Part shown: positions 7,429-16,343 of the stretch, piece by piece
Layout of the letters: each line of letters starts with the position of its first letter
How positions within the stretch are numbered: position 1 is the first letter of the stretch
IMG/VR virus record: IMGVR_UViG_3300006810_000062
Location: 1 to 52,771 of that record
Length of the DNA stretch: 52,771 bases
Reading direction: 5' to 3' (one strand)
Source of the DNA: a virus
The notes under the pieces: model-generated
Databases searched by the model: none
What the model was told of the DNA's origin: nothing
What the model saw: only the letters and a program-made list of their open reading frames with translations
Made by a program: the position numbers and the translations under genes

Positions 7429-8579
7429 TGGCATATATAGGTACATCACCTAGCAATGGAGTACGTAGAGTTCTTACGTATACTGCTACAGCTAACCAAA
7501 CAACTTTTACTGGTACTAGTAGTGAAGGTATTACTCTTACTTATTCTGATGGTAACTATGTAGACGTATATCAGAATGGAGTATTATTAGGAACTGCTGA
7601 CTATACTGCAACAAGTGGTACATCTATCGTTTTAGGAACGGGTGCATCAGTAAATGATATTATTGTTATTATTGTATATGATGTATTTAGTGTAGCAGAT
7701 ACAGTTAGTCAATCAGCAGGTGGTACGTTTGAAGGTAATGTTACTATGGCTGGTACTCTTGGAGTCACAGGTGCTATTACAGGTACACTTGCAACAGCAT
7801 CACAACCTAATATAACAAGTGTAGGTACACTAACAAGTTTTAGGTCAACAGGAATTGATGATAATGCTAATGCTTTAGCTATGACAATAGATGCTAATGG
7901 TAACATACTTGCATCTACTGGAACTATTACTGCTAATAGAGCAGGAGCAGACCAAAACATTTTAGGAGAGGCAACTACAGCAGGTTATGCTTCAAGACTA
8001 CAATTAAAAGCTGCTAACTATAGTGGTGGTAGTTATAATGGAATACAATCTTTTCAAGGAGATGCTACACCTGCTTGGGAAATTAGTGGTGCTAGAGCTA
8101 ATGCTACTAATCAGTTTAAGTTATTTACTGGTGGTACTTTAGTCCAACAATTTGAAAGCAATAGAATGACTGTGCCTCTTCAACCAATAGCAGTCGTTGA
8201 AAAAACAACAGCCACATCTGTTGGTAGTGGACAAGCACCAGTAGTTGTATTTAATGAAGTACGTAGAAATCAAGGGTCTATGTATAACACAAGTAATGGT
8301 AGGTTTACAGCACCAGTTGCAGGAAATTATATCATATCAGCAGAATTACAAGCTAATGGTCAATATAATCAATTTCATGTTGGTATATATCTTAATGGGG
8401 GAGCAATAACACCATTAGATGTTTGGATTAATTTTGGAGATAATTTGAGAGGTGCAACAAGAACATTATCTTTAAATTTATCAGCAGGAGATTATCTTAC
8501 TGTTAATTCTCATTTTGGAAGTAATTCAGCAACACTTGAGGCTCAAAGATGTCGTGCAACTTTTTACATGCTAGGATAA
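7428..8579 (+). CDS. tail fibre with C1q-like tip
   Basis: 383 residues. N-terminal domain (GTSPSNGVRRVLTYTATANQ ... VDVYQNGVLLG ... IIVIIVYDVFSV) of a common marine phage fibre type, a Gly/Thr shaft at 100-250, then a C1q/TNF-like jelly roll at about 255-383 (FNEVRRNQGSMYN, GRFTAPVAGNYIISAEL, VGIYLNGG, LSAGDYLTVNSHFG). C1q-like tips bind surface ligands as trimers. Overlaps the upstream stop by one base. Confidence 0.85.
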   Translation: MAYIGTSPSNGVRRVLTYTATANQTTFTGTSSEGITLTYSDGNYVDVYQNGVLLGTADYTATSGTSIVLGTGASVNDIIVIIVYDVFSVADTVSQSAGGTFEGNVTMAGTLGVTGAITGTLATASQPNITSVGTLTSFRSTGIDDNANALAMTIDANGNILASTGTITANRAGADQNILGEATTAGYASRLQLKAANYSGGSYNGIQSFQGDATPAWEISGARANATNQFKLFTGGTLVQQFESNRMTVPLQPIAVVEKTTATSVGSGQAPVVVFNEVRRNQGSMYNTSNGRFTAPVAGNYIISAELQANGQYNQFHVGIYLNGGAITPLDVWINFGDNLRGATRTLSLNLSAGDYLTVNSHFGSNSATLEAQRCRATFYMLG

Positions 8580-8591
8580 TAGGAGAATAAA

Positions 8592-8867
8592 ATGGCAAAT
8601 TATACAATAACACTTACAGACACAGAAGACAAAGCCTTGTCTCATATAGCTTATGGACAACAAGACTGGATTGATAATGCAGTTAAAGAAAGATGTCGTG
8701 TAGCTATTGAAGATATTATAGCTAGAAATATGGCTCATTGTAATGCAAATGGAATAACAATAGCTACTGGACAAGATGCTCAAGTAGCACAAGCATTTAC
8801 TTTAGAAGTTGTTAAAACAAATAAAGCATTAACAGATGAACGTAATGAAGCAATGGGTATTTCATAA
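8592..8867 (+). CDS. small helical protein of the fibre cluster
   Basis: 91 residues, largely helical and polar (DWIDNAVKERCRVAIEDIIARN), with a short beta N-terminus (ANYTITLTDTEDKAL). A GGAG ribosome site precedes it. Small proteins like this follow fibre genes in marine phages; a fibre assembly chaperone is a reasonable guess, not shown by any motif. Confidence 0.75.
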   Translation: MANYTITLTDTEDKALSHIAYGQQDWIDNAVKERCRVAIEDIIARNMAHCNANGITIATGQDAQVAQAFTLEVVKTNKALTDERNEAMGIS

Positions 8868-9977
8868 ATGACTAAAGCAGCAGAGTTAGCAAAGATGGGT
8901 GAAGTCCTAACCAATAGTCAGATTGGTGGCAGACGGAATATGATCTACAATGGAAATTTTCAATGCTGGCAAAGAAGCACAAATGTAACTGGTTTAGGTA
9001 CAGCTAGTGGATACTTTACTGCTGATAGATGGAGAATTAATTTAGGTGATACTTCGGCAGGAAGATTTACTATGACAAGAACAGCAGGTGATCCTGATGG
9101 TTTTAATTATGGTTTAGTAATTAACTGTACTACAGCAGATACTTCTATTGCAGCAGGTGAGCAACTTCGTATAAATCAAAGATTTGAAGGACAAGATTTA
9201 CAACAGTTGAAAAAAGGTACGTCAAGTGCTGAACCTACAACAATATCTTTTTATGCAAAGATTGTAGGAAGTGCCACAGACTTTGTAGTAGAACTACAAG
9301 ATAATGACAATACAAGAAGCATATCTAAAATATTTACTTTTACAACAGATTGGGTTCGTTATTACTGGACAATTCCCGGAGACACAACTGGAGCATTAGA
9401 TCAAGATATATCTATGTCTATGACACTAAACTTTTGGTTGCATGCAGGAAGCACTCATACAAGTGGCACATTAAACACAAATTGGAACTCAAGAACAAAT
9501 GCTAATGTAGCAGCAGGGATTGATTCTATATTTGCTAGTACAAGCAATGAGTTTTATCTTGCAGGAGTGCAATGGGAATTAGGATCACAAGCTACAAACT
9601 TTGAGCATAGATCATTTGGGGAAGAGAGACAGCTTTGTTATCGTTATTTTTATACTATGAAAGCAGCAACAGCTTTTATGAAGGTAGGTCATGGCAGAGC
9701 ATATAGTACTTCTAATACAACTGCTACATATCCAGTACCAGTTCCCATGAGAGCTAATCCAACAGGAAGTGTTTCAGCAAACGATGACTTTGGAGTTGCA
9801 GGACTTAGTGCAGGAGGTACTACAGGTACTAGTGCAGCAGCAGAAACAATGGATGACTTTAGTAGATTTGCAATTAATATAACAAGAAGTGGTGCAGATA
9901 TGTCAGCAGGAACAATATATCAAGTTGAAGCAGATAATAATACTGACATGAGAATTAATTTAGATTCAGAGTTATAG
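8868..9977 (+). CDS. tail fibre / carbohydrate-binding tail protein
   Basis: 369 residues. After a short helical N-terminus, GGRRNMIYNGNFQCWQRST and FTADRWRI mark a beta-sandwich domain found at phage fibre ends and related to carbohydrate-binding modules. A further beta domain follows (EFYLAGVQWELGSQATNFEHRSFGEE), then a C-terminal domain with a conserved-looking CYRYFY motif. Probably contacts host surface glycans. Starts just after the previous TAA. Confidence 0.85.
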   Translation: MTKAAELAKMGEVLTNSQIGGRRNMIYNGNFQCWQRSTNVTGLGTASGYFTADRWRINLGDTSAGRFTMTRTAGDPDGFNYGLVINCTTADTSIAAGEQLRINQRFEGQDLQQLKKGTSSAEPTTISFYAKIVGSATDFVVELQDNDNTRSISKIFTFTTDWVRYYWTIPGDTTGALDQDISMSMTLNFWLHAGSTHTSGTLNTNWNSRTNANVAAGIDSIFASTSNEFYLAGVQWELGSQATNFEHRSFGEERQLCYRYFYTMKAATAFMKVGHGRAYSTSNTTATYPVPVPMRANPTGSVSANDDFGVAGLSAGGTTGTSAAAETMDDFSRFAINITRSGADMSAGTIYQVEADNNTDMRINLDSEL

Positions 9978-9985
9978 AGGCTAGT

Positions 9986-10165
9986 ATGAAAGTAACAAAT
10001 GCTAAATATTGGAAATATCCTTTAACTGGGAAAGTAACACATATTTATTGTAATATAGAGGGTAGAGCAGAACAACAACAAGTGCCAATAGATAATGGAA
10101 ATACAGACTACCAAGCAATTCTTGAATGGGTAGATGAAGGCAACACAATAGAGGATGCTGATTAA
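9986..10165 (+). CDS. small conserved tail-cluster protein (59 aa)
   Basis: ATG at 9986 with GAGG upstream; its TAA overlaps the next ATG (10165). The 59-residue product reads KVTNAKYWKYP near its start and ends with VPIDNGNTDYQAILEWVDEG, a segment I associate with small marine phage proteins beside fibre genes. Acidic C-terminus. Function unknown. Confidence 0.7.
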   Translation: MKVTNAKYWKYPLTGKVTHIYCNIEGRAEQQQVPIDNGNTDYQAILEWVDEGNTIEDAD

Positions 10166-10359
10166 TGAAAATGGGAATACAGCCTGAATTAAAAGTACAA
10201 ATGGAATTAGAAGCACATGAAAAAGAATGTGCTATTAGATATGAAATGGTTAATGATAAATTAAGTGGATTAGATAAAAGATTGTGGAGAATGGAAGCTA
10301 TGTCTATGATTGGTACGTTAGGTATAATAGCTTTAGTTGTAACACTAGTTGTAAAATAA
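10165..10359 (+). CDS. small membrane protein, coiled coil plus C-terminal TM
   Basis: 64 residues. An amphipathic, charged helix (about 8-40, EAHEKECAIRYEMVNDKLSG) leads to a C-terminal transmembrane helix (about 46-63, MIGTLGIIALVVTLVV). This layout is like XhlA-type lysis accessory proteins or a small tail-anchored protein. It lies inside the fibre cluster rather than beside the lysozyme, so a lysis role is uncertain. Confidence 0.75.
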   Translation: MKMGIQPELKVQMELEAHEKECAIRYEMVNDKLSGLDKRLWRMEAMSMIGTLGIIALVVTLVVK

Positions 10360-10373
10360 AATAGGAAAAGAAA

Positions 10374-11579
10374 ATGGCATCAACATATACATCAAGAATT
10401 AGATTAGAAAAACAAGCAGATGGTGAAAATCCTAACTCATGGGGTTTAATACTAAATCAAAATGTTATTGATTTAATAGATGAATCAATAGCAGGATATG
10501 AAACTGTATCTGTTTCTAGTGTTGCAGTAAGTTTAACTAATAATAGTGGAGCTACAGACCAATCAAGAAACTTTGGTTTGAAAGTTATGGGAACATTAAC
10601 TGCTAACGTAACTATAGGCATACCTGCTCAAGAGAAAATTTACTTTATACATAATGGAACTTCAGGTGACTATGATGTATTTATTAAACCTACTGGAGGT
10701 ACTGCTGTTACTGCAGCTCAACAAGGATTTAGTTCTGTTGTAGCCACTAATGGAACTCTAGTAAATAGATTAGATACAGGATCAGCAAATTCTTTAACAG
10801 TAACTGCCAATACTTCTATAGGTGGTACACTTACTGTTGATGGAGAGACTACTCTTAAAACTCATCTTAATATGGCTGATAATGATAAAATTAAATTAGG
10901 TGATTCAGGAGATTTAGAAATATATCATGATGCTTCTAACTCATATATAGTTGATACTGGTACTGGTGGACTTAATATTCAAGCAAGTTCTTTTAATTTA
11001 AGAAATGCTGCTGGTAACGAAACTGCTTTACAATTTATTGAAGATGGTGGAGTAGACTTATATCATAATAATAGTAAAAAACTTGAAACAACTAATGGAG
11101 GAGTTGCAGTAACTGGAATTGTATCAGCAACTTCATTTGCAGGTAATGGTTCAACACTAAGTAATGTAGGTAAGACTTTACAAGTAGTTCAGGCAGGTTA
11201 TGGTACTTCTTATGCTTTAACATCATCTTATGCAACAACAAATTTAGCATTAGCAATTAGTACTGCTGCTGCTTCTAATAAAGTATTAGTACAAGTTAAT
11301 GTATATACTGATACAAGGTCACAAGTTACAGATGGTAAAGCAGTATTTAAATTATATAGAGGAGGTACTGATTTAGGTTATATTGGTTCATATGCTTCTG
11401 AAGGAGCTAGAACTCAAGCTATGGTTGCTATGCAATTTTTAGATTCTCCCGGATCAGCAGCTTCACATACATATACTTTATATGCAAAAAAAGAAAATGG
11501 TTCAGTTGATTTACATGATAGTGATATGATTGCTGAAGCATCTCAAAGTCGTATAACCTGTACAGAGTTAGCATATTAA
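10374..11579 (+). CDS. tail fibre protein
   Basis: 401 residues. N-terminal module (TYTSRIRLEKQADGENPNSW ... LNQNVIDLIDESIAGY) used by many marine phage fibres to attach to the tail; a beta domain; a shaft with GETTLKTHLNMADNDKIKLG and GDLEIYHDASNSYIVDTG, shared with the fibre at 5296; and a C-terminal jelly-roll-like domain from about 270. The stop overlaps the next start (TAATG), coupling it to the tail nozzle gene. Confidence 0.9.
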   Translation: MASTYTSRIRLEKQADGENPNSWGLILNQNVIDLIDESIAGYETVSVSSVAVSLTNNSGATDQSRNFGLKVMGTLTANVTIGIPAQEKIYFIHNGTSGDYDVFIKPTGGTAVTAAQQGFSSVVATNGTLVNRLDTGSANSLTVTANTSIGGTLTVDGETTLKTHLNMADNDKIKLGDSGDLEIYHDASNSYIVDTGTGGLNIQASSFNLRNAAGNETALQFIEDGGVDLYHNNSKKLETTNGGVAVTGIVSATSFAGNGSTLSNVGKTLQVVQAGYGTSYALTSSYATTNLALAISTAAASNKVLVQVNVYTDTRSQVTDGKAVFKLYRGGTDLGYIGSYASEGARTQAMVAMQFLDSPGSAASHTYTLYAKKENGSVDLHDSDMIAEASQSRITCTELAY

Positions 11580-13450
11580 TGTCATCAACAGATTCAAAAC
11601 TTCAATCATTAAAATTTTTACCCGGATTTCATAGAGAGTCAACTCAATATGCTGAAGAAGGTAAATGGTTTGATGGTAATAGAGTTAGGTTTAGAGAAGG
11701 TAAACCTGAAAACATACGAGGTTATTCAAAACATAATTCAACAGTTTTATCAGGTCAAATTAGAGATGTGTTAACATGGTCAGATAATAATACTAAAAAA
11801 ATGATAATAGCTGGTTCAAACAAACAAGCTTATGTTGAATTAGGAGATGTTATTTATGATGTAACTCCTATTACTTCTATCGTATCTGTTCAAAATATTT
11901 TTACAACAGCTAATGGTTCTATAGAAATTGTTACAAGCATAACTAATCATGGAAGATCAGAAGGTGATAGAATTATTGTTGAAGGTGCTGCAGATGTAGG
12001 TGGAGTAACTTTACCTAGACTATTACCTTATACTATTACAAGTGTTACTAATATAAATAAATTTACATTTAATGGTCCTACTACAGCAACAGGAACAGCT
12101 ACAGGTGGAGGTACTGCTGTATCAGTAGCATATTTATTAGATAATGAATTATCTGATAGTATACAAGGTTTAGGTTATGGTGCTGCTATTTTTAATGCAG
12201 GTGCTTCTGTAACAGGAGAAAGAGCATGGAATGTTGCAGCTTCATCTTCAGGAATTACCTTTCAAGGTAGCCAATGGAAGTTTGATAATTGGGGTCAAGA
12301 TGTATTAGGACTACGTAGAGGTGGTAATATATTTTATTTTGATACTGCTGCTTCTATAACACCTTCAAGAATGTTGCCTATTACTAGTTCAACTAATGCT
12401 ACTCATGTTACAGCTACGTCTGCTCCTTCAAAGTCTAATTTTTTAGTTGTTTCTCCTAATGATAGACATGCTATTTGTTTTGGTACTAATGAATTTTCAG
12501 GAGCAGCTTTTAATCCTCTGTTAGTTAGATGGTCAGACCAAGAAGACTTTACTAATTGGACTCCTTCTATAACAACAACATCAGGTGAGACTGTGTTAAC
12601 TGATGGTACAGAAATTATAGGAGCAACTCGTTCTAGAAATAATATAGCTATATGGACTGACAATGCTATGTATACAATGCAATATGTAGGTCCTCCTTTT
12701 ATATTTAGTTTTACTCAAGTAGGTACTAACTGTGGTTTAATAAGTCCTCATGGAGCTATTGATTACGATGGTATTTCTTATTGGATGAGTGACAATAACT
12801 TCTATGCTTTTGATGGAAGAATAAATAATTTACCTTGTACTATACGTAGACATTTGTTTGGTAATTTTAATAATACAAATAAAGATAAAGTTTATGCAGG
12901 AATTAATTCTGAGTTTAAAGAAATTATTTGGTTGTATCCTAAAGCAGGATCAACTGAACCTAATGCTTATGTTATATATAATGTAGAAGAAAAGACATGG
13001 GTATATGGAGATTCTTTTTATAGTACGTTTAATGATCGAACAGTATTTAGTAATACAATTACAACAGGAAATACATCTGATACTGCTACTCCTTATCTTT
13101 ATGATAACGAACCTACAGGTGTTTATACTGGAGATGGAGTAGCTTTATCTTCCTTTCTTGAATCTTCTAAGTTTGATCTAGACGAAGGAGATGATATAAT
13201 GTACATGGATAAGATTATTCCTGACTATGCTATTGATTCAGGAAATCAAATAGAAATATTTATTCAAACAAATGCTTATCCTAATGGACCATTAACAACT
13301 AAAGGACCTTTTATTATTCAACCTTCTACAGAAAAAATAAATTTTAGGGCTAGAGGTAGACAGGTTTCAGTTATTGTTTCAGGAACTAATGATGGTTCTT
13401 GGAGATGGGGTGAGGTTAGACTATCTACTCAAAAAGATGGTAGAAGATAA
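11579..13450 (+). CDS. tail nozzle / tail tubular protein B-like
   Basis: 623 residues. Begins with LKFLPGFHRESTQYAEEGKW and DGNRVRFREGKPENIRGY, a beginning typical of podoviral nozzle proteins of the P22 gp10 / T7 gp12 class. Repeated beta-propeller-like segments follow (VRWSDQEDFTNWTPS, IIGATRSRNNIAIWTDNAMY, GISYWMSDNNFYAFDG). It should form the end of the short tail through which DNA leaves. The position after the fibres and before the internal proteins fits. Confidence 0.85.
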   Translation: MSSTDSKLQSLKFLPGFHRESTQYAEEGKWFDGNRVRFREGKPENIRGYSKHNSTVLSGQIRDVLTWSDNNTKKMIIAGSNKQAYVELGDVIYDVTPITSIVSVQNIFTTANGSIEIVTSITNHGRSEGDRIIVEGAADVGGVTLPRLLPYTITSVTNINKFTFNGPTTATGTATGGGTAVSVAYLLDNELSDSIQGLGYGAAIFNAGASVTGERAWNVAASSSGITFQGSQWKFDNWGQDVLGLRRGGNIFYFDTAASITPSRMLPITSSTNATHVTATSAPSKSNFLVVSPNDRHAICFGTNEFSGAAFNPLLVRWSDQEDFTNWTPSITTTSGETVLTDGTEIIGATRSRNNIAIWTDNAMYTMQYVGPPFIFSFTQVGTNCGLISPHGAIDYDGISYWMSDNNFYAFDGRINNLPCTIRRHLFGNFNNTNKDKVYAGINSEFKEIIWLYPKAGSTEPNAYVIYNVEEKTWVYGDSFYSTFNDRTVFSNTITTGNTSDTATPYLYDNEPTGVYTGDGVALSSFLESSKFDLDEGDDIMYMDKIIPDYAIDSGNQIEIFIQTNAYPNGPLTTKGPFIIQPSTEKINFRARGRQVSVIVSGTNDGSWRWGEVRLSTQKDGRR

Positions 13451-13722
13451 TGGCTAACTATCCACAAGTACCTAGCTTTACTTCTTTTTCTACTTCTGAA
13501 TTAAATAAAATGTACACTTTAATAAGAGAATGGAGTAATCAATTAAGTTTTGAATTAGAAACAAGAGATGCTTTAGTTGATTTTAAACCAGCAACAAATG
13601 TATATGCAGTAGTTACTGTTACAGAAATAGGAAGACCTAGTTCAGGTGATATAGCTTATTCTAAAGATGAAGGTAAATTTAAAGGTTATGTAGATGGAAC
13701 AGGATGGGTAAATTTTAACTAA
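13450..13722 (+). CDS. small tail-associated protein
   Basis: 90 residues. The first half is helical (TSELNKMYTLIREWSNQLSFEL); the second is a small beta unit (SSGDIAYSKDEGKFKGYVDG-TGW) resembling single fibre repeats. Packed between nozzle and following gene with TAATG overlaps on both sides. Probably a minor tail component. Confidence 0.75.
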   Translation: MANYPQVPSFTSFSTSELNKMYTLIREWSNQLSFELETRDALVDFKPATNVYAVVTVTEIGRPSSGDIAYSKDEGKFKGYVDGTGWVNFN

Positions 13723-13976
13723 TGAATAAACAAGAATATTTTAATTTAATAAATAATAGTACTTATATTGAAAATATTAATACAGGAACTGTAAAAACAA
13801 ATGATTATTTTGGTACAAAAACTGTACAAGGTATGGCATTAAACATTGGTTCGTTGTATAATAAGAGTAATGATATGCAAAGTAATATAAGTAATTTTCA
13901 ATCTAATATGACAAAGGCACAGTCTAATTATACTATGCCAAATAAGGTGAAAAATAATAATGGCATACTTAGTTAA
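13722..13976 (+). CDS. hypothetical Asn-rich small protein
   Basis: 84 residues, rich in Asn, Ser and Lys, with an amphipathic low-complexity stretch (MQSNISNFQSNMTKAQSNYT) repeating a QSN[IFYM] pattern. It overlaps the next gene by 17 bases. Unrecognised; its place suggests a minor virion protein. Confidence 0.7.
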   Translation: MNKQEYFNLINNSTYIENINTGTVKTNDYFGTKTVQGMALNIGSLYNKSNDMQSNISNFQSNMTKAQSNYTMPNKVKNNNGILS

Positions 13977-14676
13977 TAGAGAAGCTCCTATGAGTGGGTT
14001 ATCAAATCTTCTTGCTTTAAAAGGTAGGCAAGGTGATACTGAATTAATTCATATGTCTAAACCTGAAGTAAACGTGTTAGAACGTATGGGTAAATTATCA
14101 GTTAATCCTCGTACAGGTTTACCTGAAGCTTTTCGTTTAAATGAAAAGATACAAAGTATAGGTGATATGTCTTTAGAAGAAAACTCTGAATCAGCTATGC
14201 AACAATTAATTAATTATGGTAGAAATAAATTAGAAAAACTTAATGTAATATCTACACCTAATGAAGGACTACAACAGATAATGCCTAAACCTCCTTTAGA
14301 AATGAAACAACCTATGCCACCACAACCTATGCCACCACAACCTATGCCTAATCAAGGTGGTTTATCTGCTATGTTAGCTGAAGGTGGTCAAGGTAAAAGT
14401 GGTTACTTTGAAGGAATGGTTGAAGGAGAAGGTGATGGAATGGATGATACAGTTGACTTTAAAGTTGAAGGTGATCCAATTATTAAACGTGCTAAACTAA
14501 GTAATGAAGAGTATGTAATGCCAGCAGATAGTGTTGCTATATTAGGTAATGGTTCTTCTGATGCAGGTGCAGAAAAATTAGATGACTTTATAAAATATAT
14601 AATAAGTAAAGCTTTTGGTACAACAGAACAACAGAATGAAATAAATGCTAGTAAAGAATTGAAGGGATTAGTATAA
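13960..14676 (+). CDS. virion-associated protein with Pro-Met-rich linker
   Basis: 238 residues. N-terminal helical part, then PMPPQPMPPQPMPNQ (about 123-137), followed by GGLSAMLAEGGQ and an acidic domain (EGMVEGEGDGMDD-TVDF, then AKLSNEEYVMPADSVAILGNG). The last segment is of a type found next to internal virion genes in pelagiphage-like genomes. The GGLSAML block recurs in the next gene with a 21-base identical stretch. Probably an internal or ejected virion component. Confidence 0.8.
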   Translation: MAYLVNREAPMSGLSNLLALKGRQGDTELIHMSKPEVNVLERMGKLSVNPRTGLPEAFRLNEKIQSIGDMSLEENSESAMQQLINYGRNKLEKLNVISTPNEGLQQIMPKPPLEMKQPMPPQPMPPQPMPNQGGLSAMLAEGGQGKSGYFEGMVEGEGDGMDDTVDFKVEGDPIIKRAKLSNEEYVMPADSVAILGNGSSDAGAEKLDDFIKYIISKAFGTTEQQNEINASKELKGLV

Positions 14677-16334
14677 TGGCAGTAGATATAACAGGTAGGT
14701 ATAGTGTTCCTGATGATTATAAATCAGGGTTAGCTGATGTATTAAAGGAAGCTAAAAATATATATGAAACTAAAAAAGAGTTAGGTTATCCAACTTATAC
14801 TGGTGATAGATATTCCGGGTTTAATCCTGAAGAACTAGCAGGTATGTCAGGTATTTCTAGTTTAGTAGGTAAAGGTCAAACATATTTTGATCCTGCTGAA
14901 AGTTTTTATAAAGGTCAGTCTGATAAATTTAGTGATAACATGGCTTCATATATGAATCCTTATCAACAAGCAGTTATTGATGTAGAAAAAAGAGAAGCAG
15001 GTAGAGACTTTGACAAAGGCTTACAGACTATAGGAATGGGTGCAGTAGGTGCAGGAAGTTTTGGAGGTTCTAGACAAGGTGTAGTTGAGTCTGAAGCATT
15101 AAGAAATTACCAATCAAAGTTAGGTGACATACAGACTAAGGGAAGTAAGGCAGCTTTTGAAAATGCACAAAAAGCTTTTGAATCTCAAAAGGCTAGAGAA
15201 AAATCTGCTGCTGCAGGTCTATCATCTTTAGGACAATTAGCTCCTCAACAAGCTTTAAAAGAATATACAGGTATGACAAGTGTAGGTGAAGCTCAAAGAG
15301 ATATGACTGATAAAGGACTAAATCAAAACTATGCTGACTATCAATCTCAATTAAATTTTCCAAATACCTTATTAGATAGGTATCAATCAACCTTATATGG
15401 TTATCCTTATCAATCTACTGAGGTAGCTGATGTATATAGAAAACCTTCAGGCATGAGTAATTTTATGAACCTTGTAGGAACAGGAGCTAAACTATATGGT
15501 ATGTCTCAAGGTATGCCTTTTAAAACAGGTGGTCAAGTAGCTTTTGATTCTGATGGTGGTTTATCTGCTATGTTACAAGCAGGTTCTCAAGCTAACAGTG
15601 TTAATAATCCTACTTCTATATTTGATAATCAAAAAAGTAATAAGAATCAACTTACTAATAAAGAACAACTTATGCAAATGTTATTAGGTTCATATGGAGA
15701 TTTATCTAATACAATAACTGAAAGTCAGAAACTTCAAGAAGAAATGGCTAATAAACAATTAGCTAGATTAGATAATACTTCTGGAAACATGGCTAATTTT
15801 ATTGGTGATGCTTTAATTAATGCAGCTCAAGTTGATCCAAGAGCAGGAACATTTAGTGCATTAGCTCAAGGTGCTGCTGAAGCTACAGAAAATTTACCTA
15901 ATGTTGAAGAAGAGAAATATAAAATACAACAAGCTTTATTACAAGGTAAGATATCTGCAGCTGAAGCTAAAGCAAAGCTTGCAGGATTAAATATAAAAGG
16001 TTATACTGATCTAGCAGCTTTAGGTCAAGGAAAATTAGATGCTCCAATTTTATCAGCTTTATCAAAACAAATAGCTGCAAAAAATAATGTGATGTTTAGT
16101 GATGAAAATGGTTTTACACTTATTAATGGACAAGCTGTAGATCCAGCAACTAAAGATTTAATGCAGAAACAATTAAAAGAAGTTTTAAATTTTTATAATC
16201 AATCTGGAAATTTAAACGATACTATGAATTATCTTTTTGATTTAAGTACAGTAAAAAAAGACAAAACACCTCCGAATAACATAGAAGGTGATCCTAATAT
16301 TATTAGTCAACTTCTAAAAAACAAAACAACTTAG
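14676..16334 (+). CDS. internal virion (ejection) protein
   Basis: 552 residues, mostly helical. Contains SYMNPYQQAVIDVEKREAGR and GMGAVGAGSFGGSRQGVVES (about 90-135), typical of podoviral internal proteins, a central FKTGGQVAFDSDGGLSAML segment (about 285-300) shared with the preceding gene, and long amphipathic, Gln/Lys-rich helices with Ala-rich regions after it. Likely ejected with DNA to build a conduit across the envelope. TAATG overlap with the preceding gene. Confidence 0.8.
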   Translation: MAVDITGRYSVPDDYKSGLADVLKEAKNIYETKKELGYPTYTGDRYSGFNPEELAGMSGISSLVGKGQTYFDPAESFYKGQSDKFSDNMASYMNPYQQAVIDVEKREAGRDFDKGLQTIGMGAVGAGSFGGSRQGVVESEALRNYQSKLGDIQTKGSKAAFENAQKAFESQKAREKSAAAGLSSLGQLAPQQALKEYTGMTSVGEAQRDMTDKGLNQNYADYQSQLNFPNTLLDRYQSTLYGYPYQSTEVADVYRKPSGMSNFMNLVGTGAKLYGMSQGMPFKTGGQVAFDSDGGLSAMLQAGSQANSVNNPTSIFDNQKSNKNQLTNKEQLMQMLLGSYGDLSNTITESQKLQEEMANKQLARLDNTSGNMANFIGDALINAAQVDPRAGTFSALAQGAAEATENLPNVEEEKYKIQQALLQGKISAAEAKAKLAGLNIKGYTDLAALGQGKLDAPILSALSKQIAAKNNVMFSDENGFTLINGQAVDPATKDLMQKQLKEVLNFYNQSGNLNDTMNYLFDLSTVKKDKTPPNNIEGDPNIISQLLKNKTT

Positions 16335-16343
16335 GATAATTAA

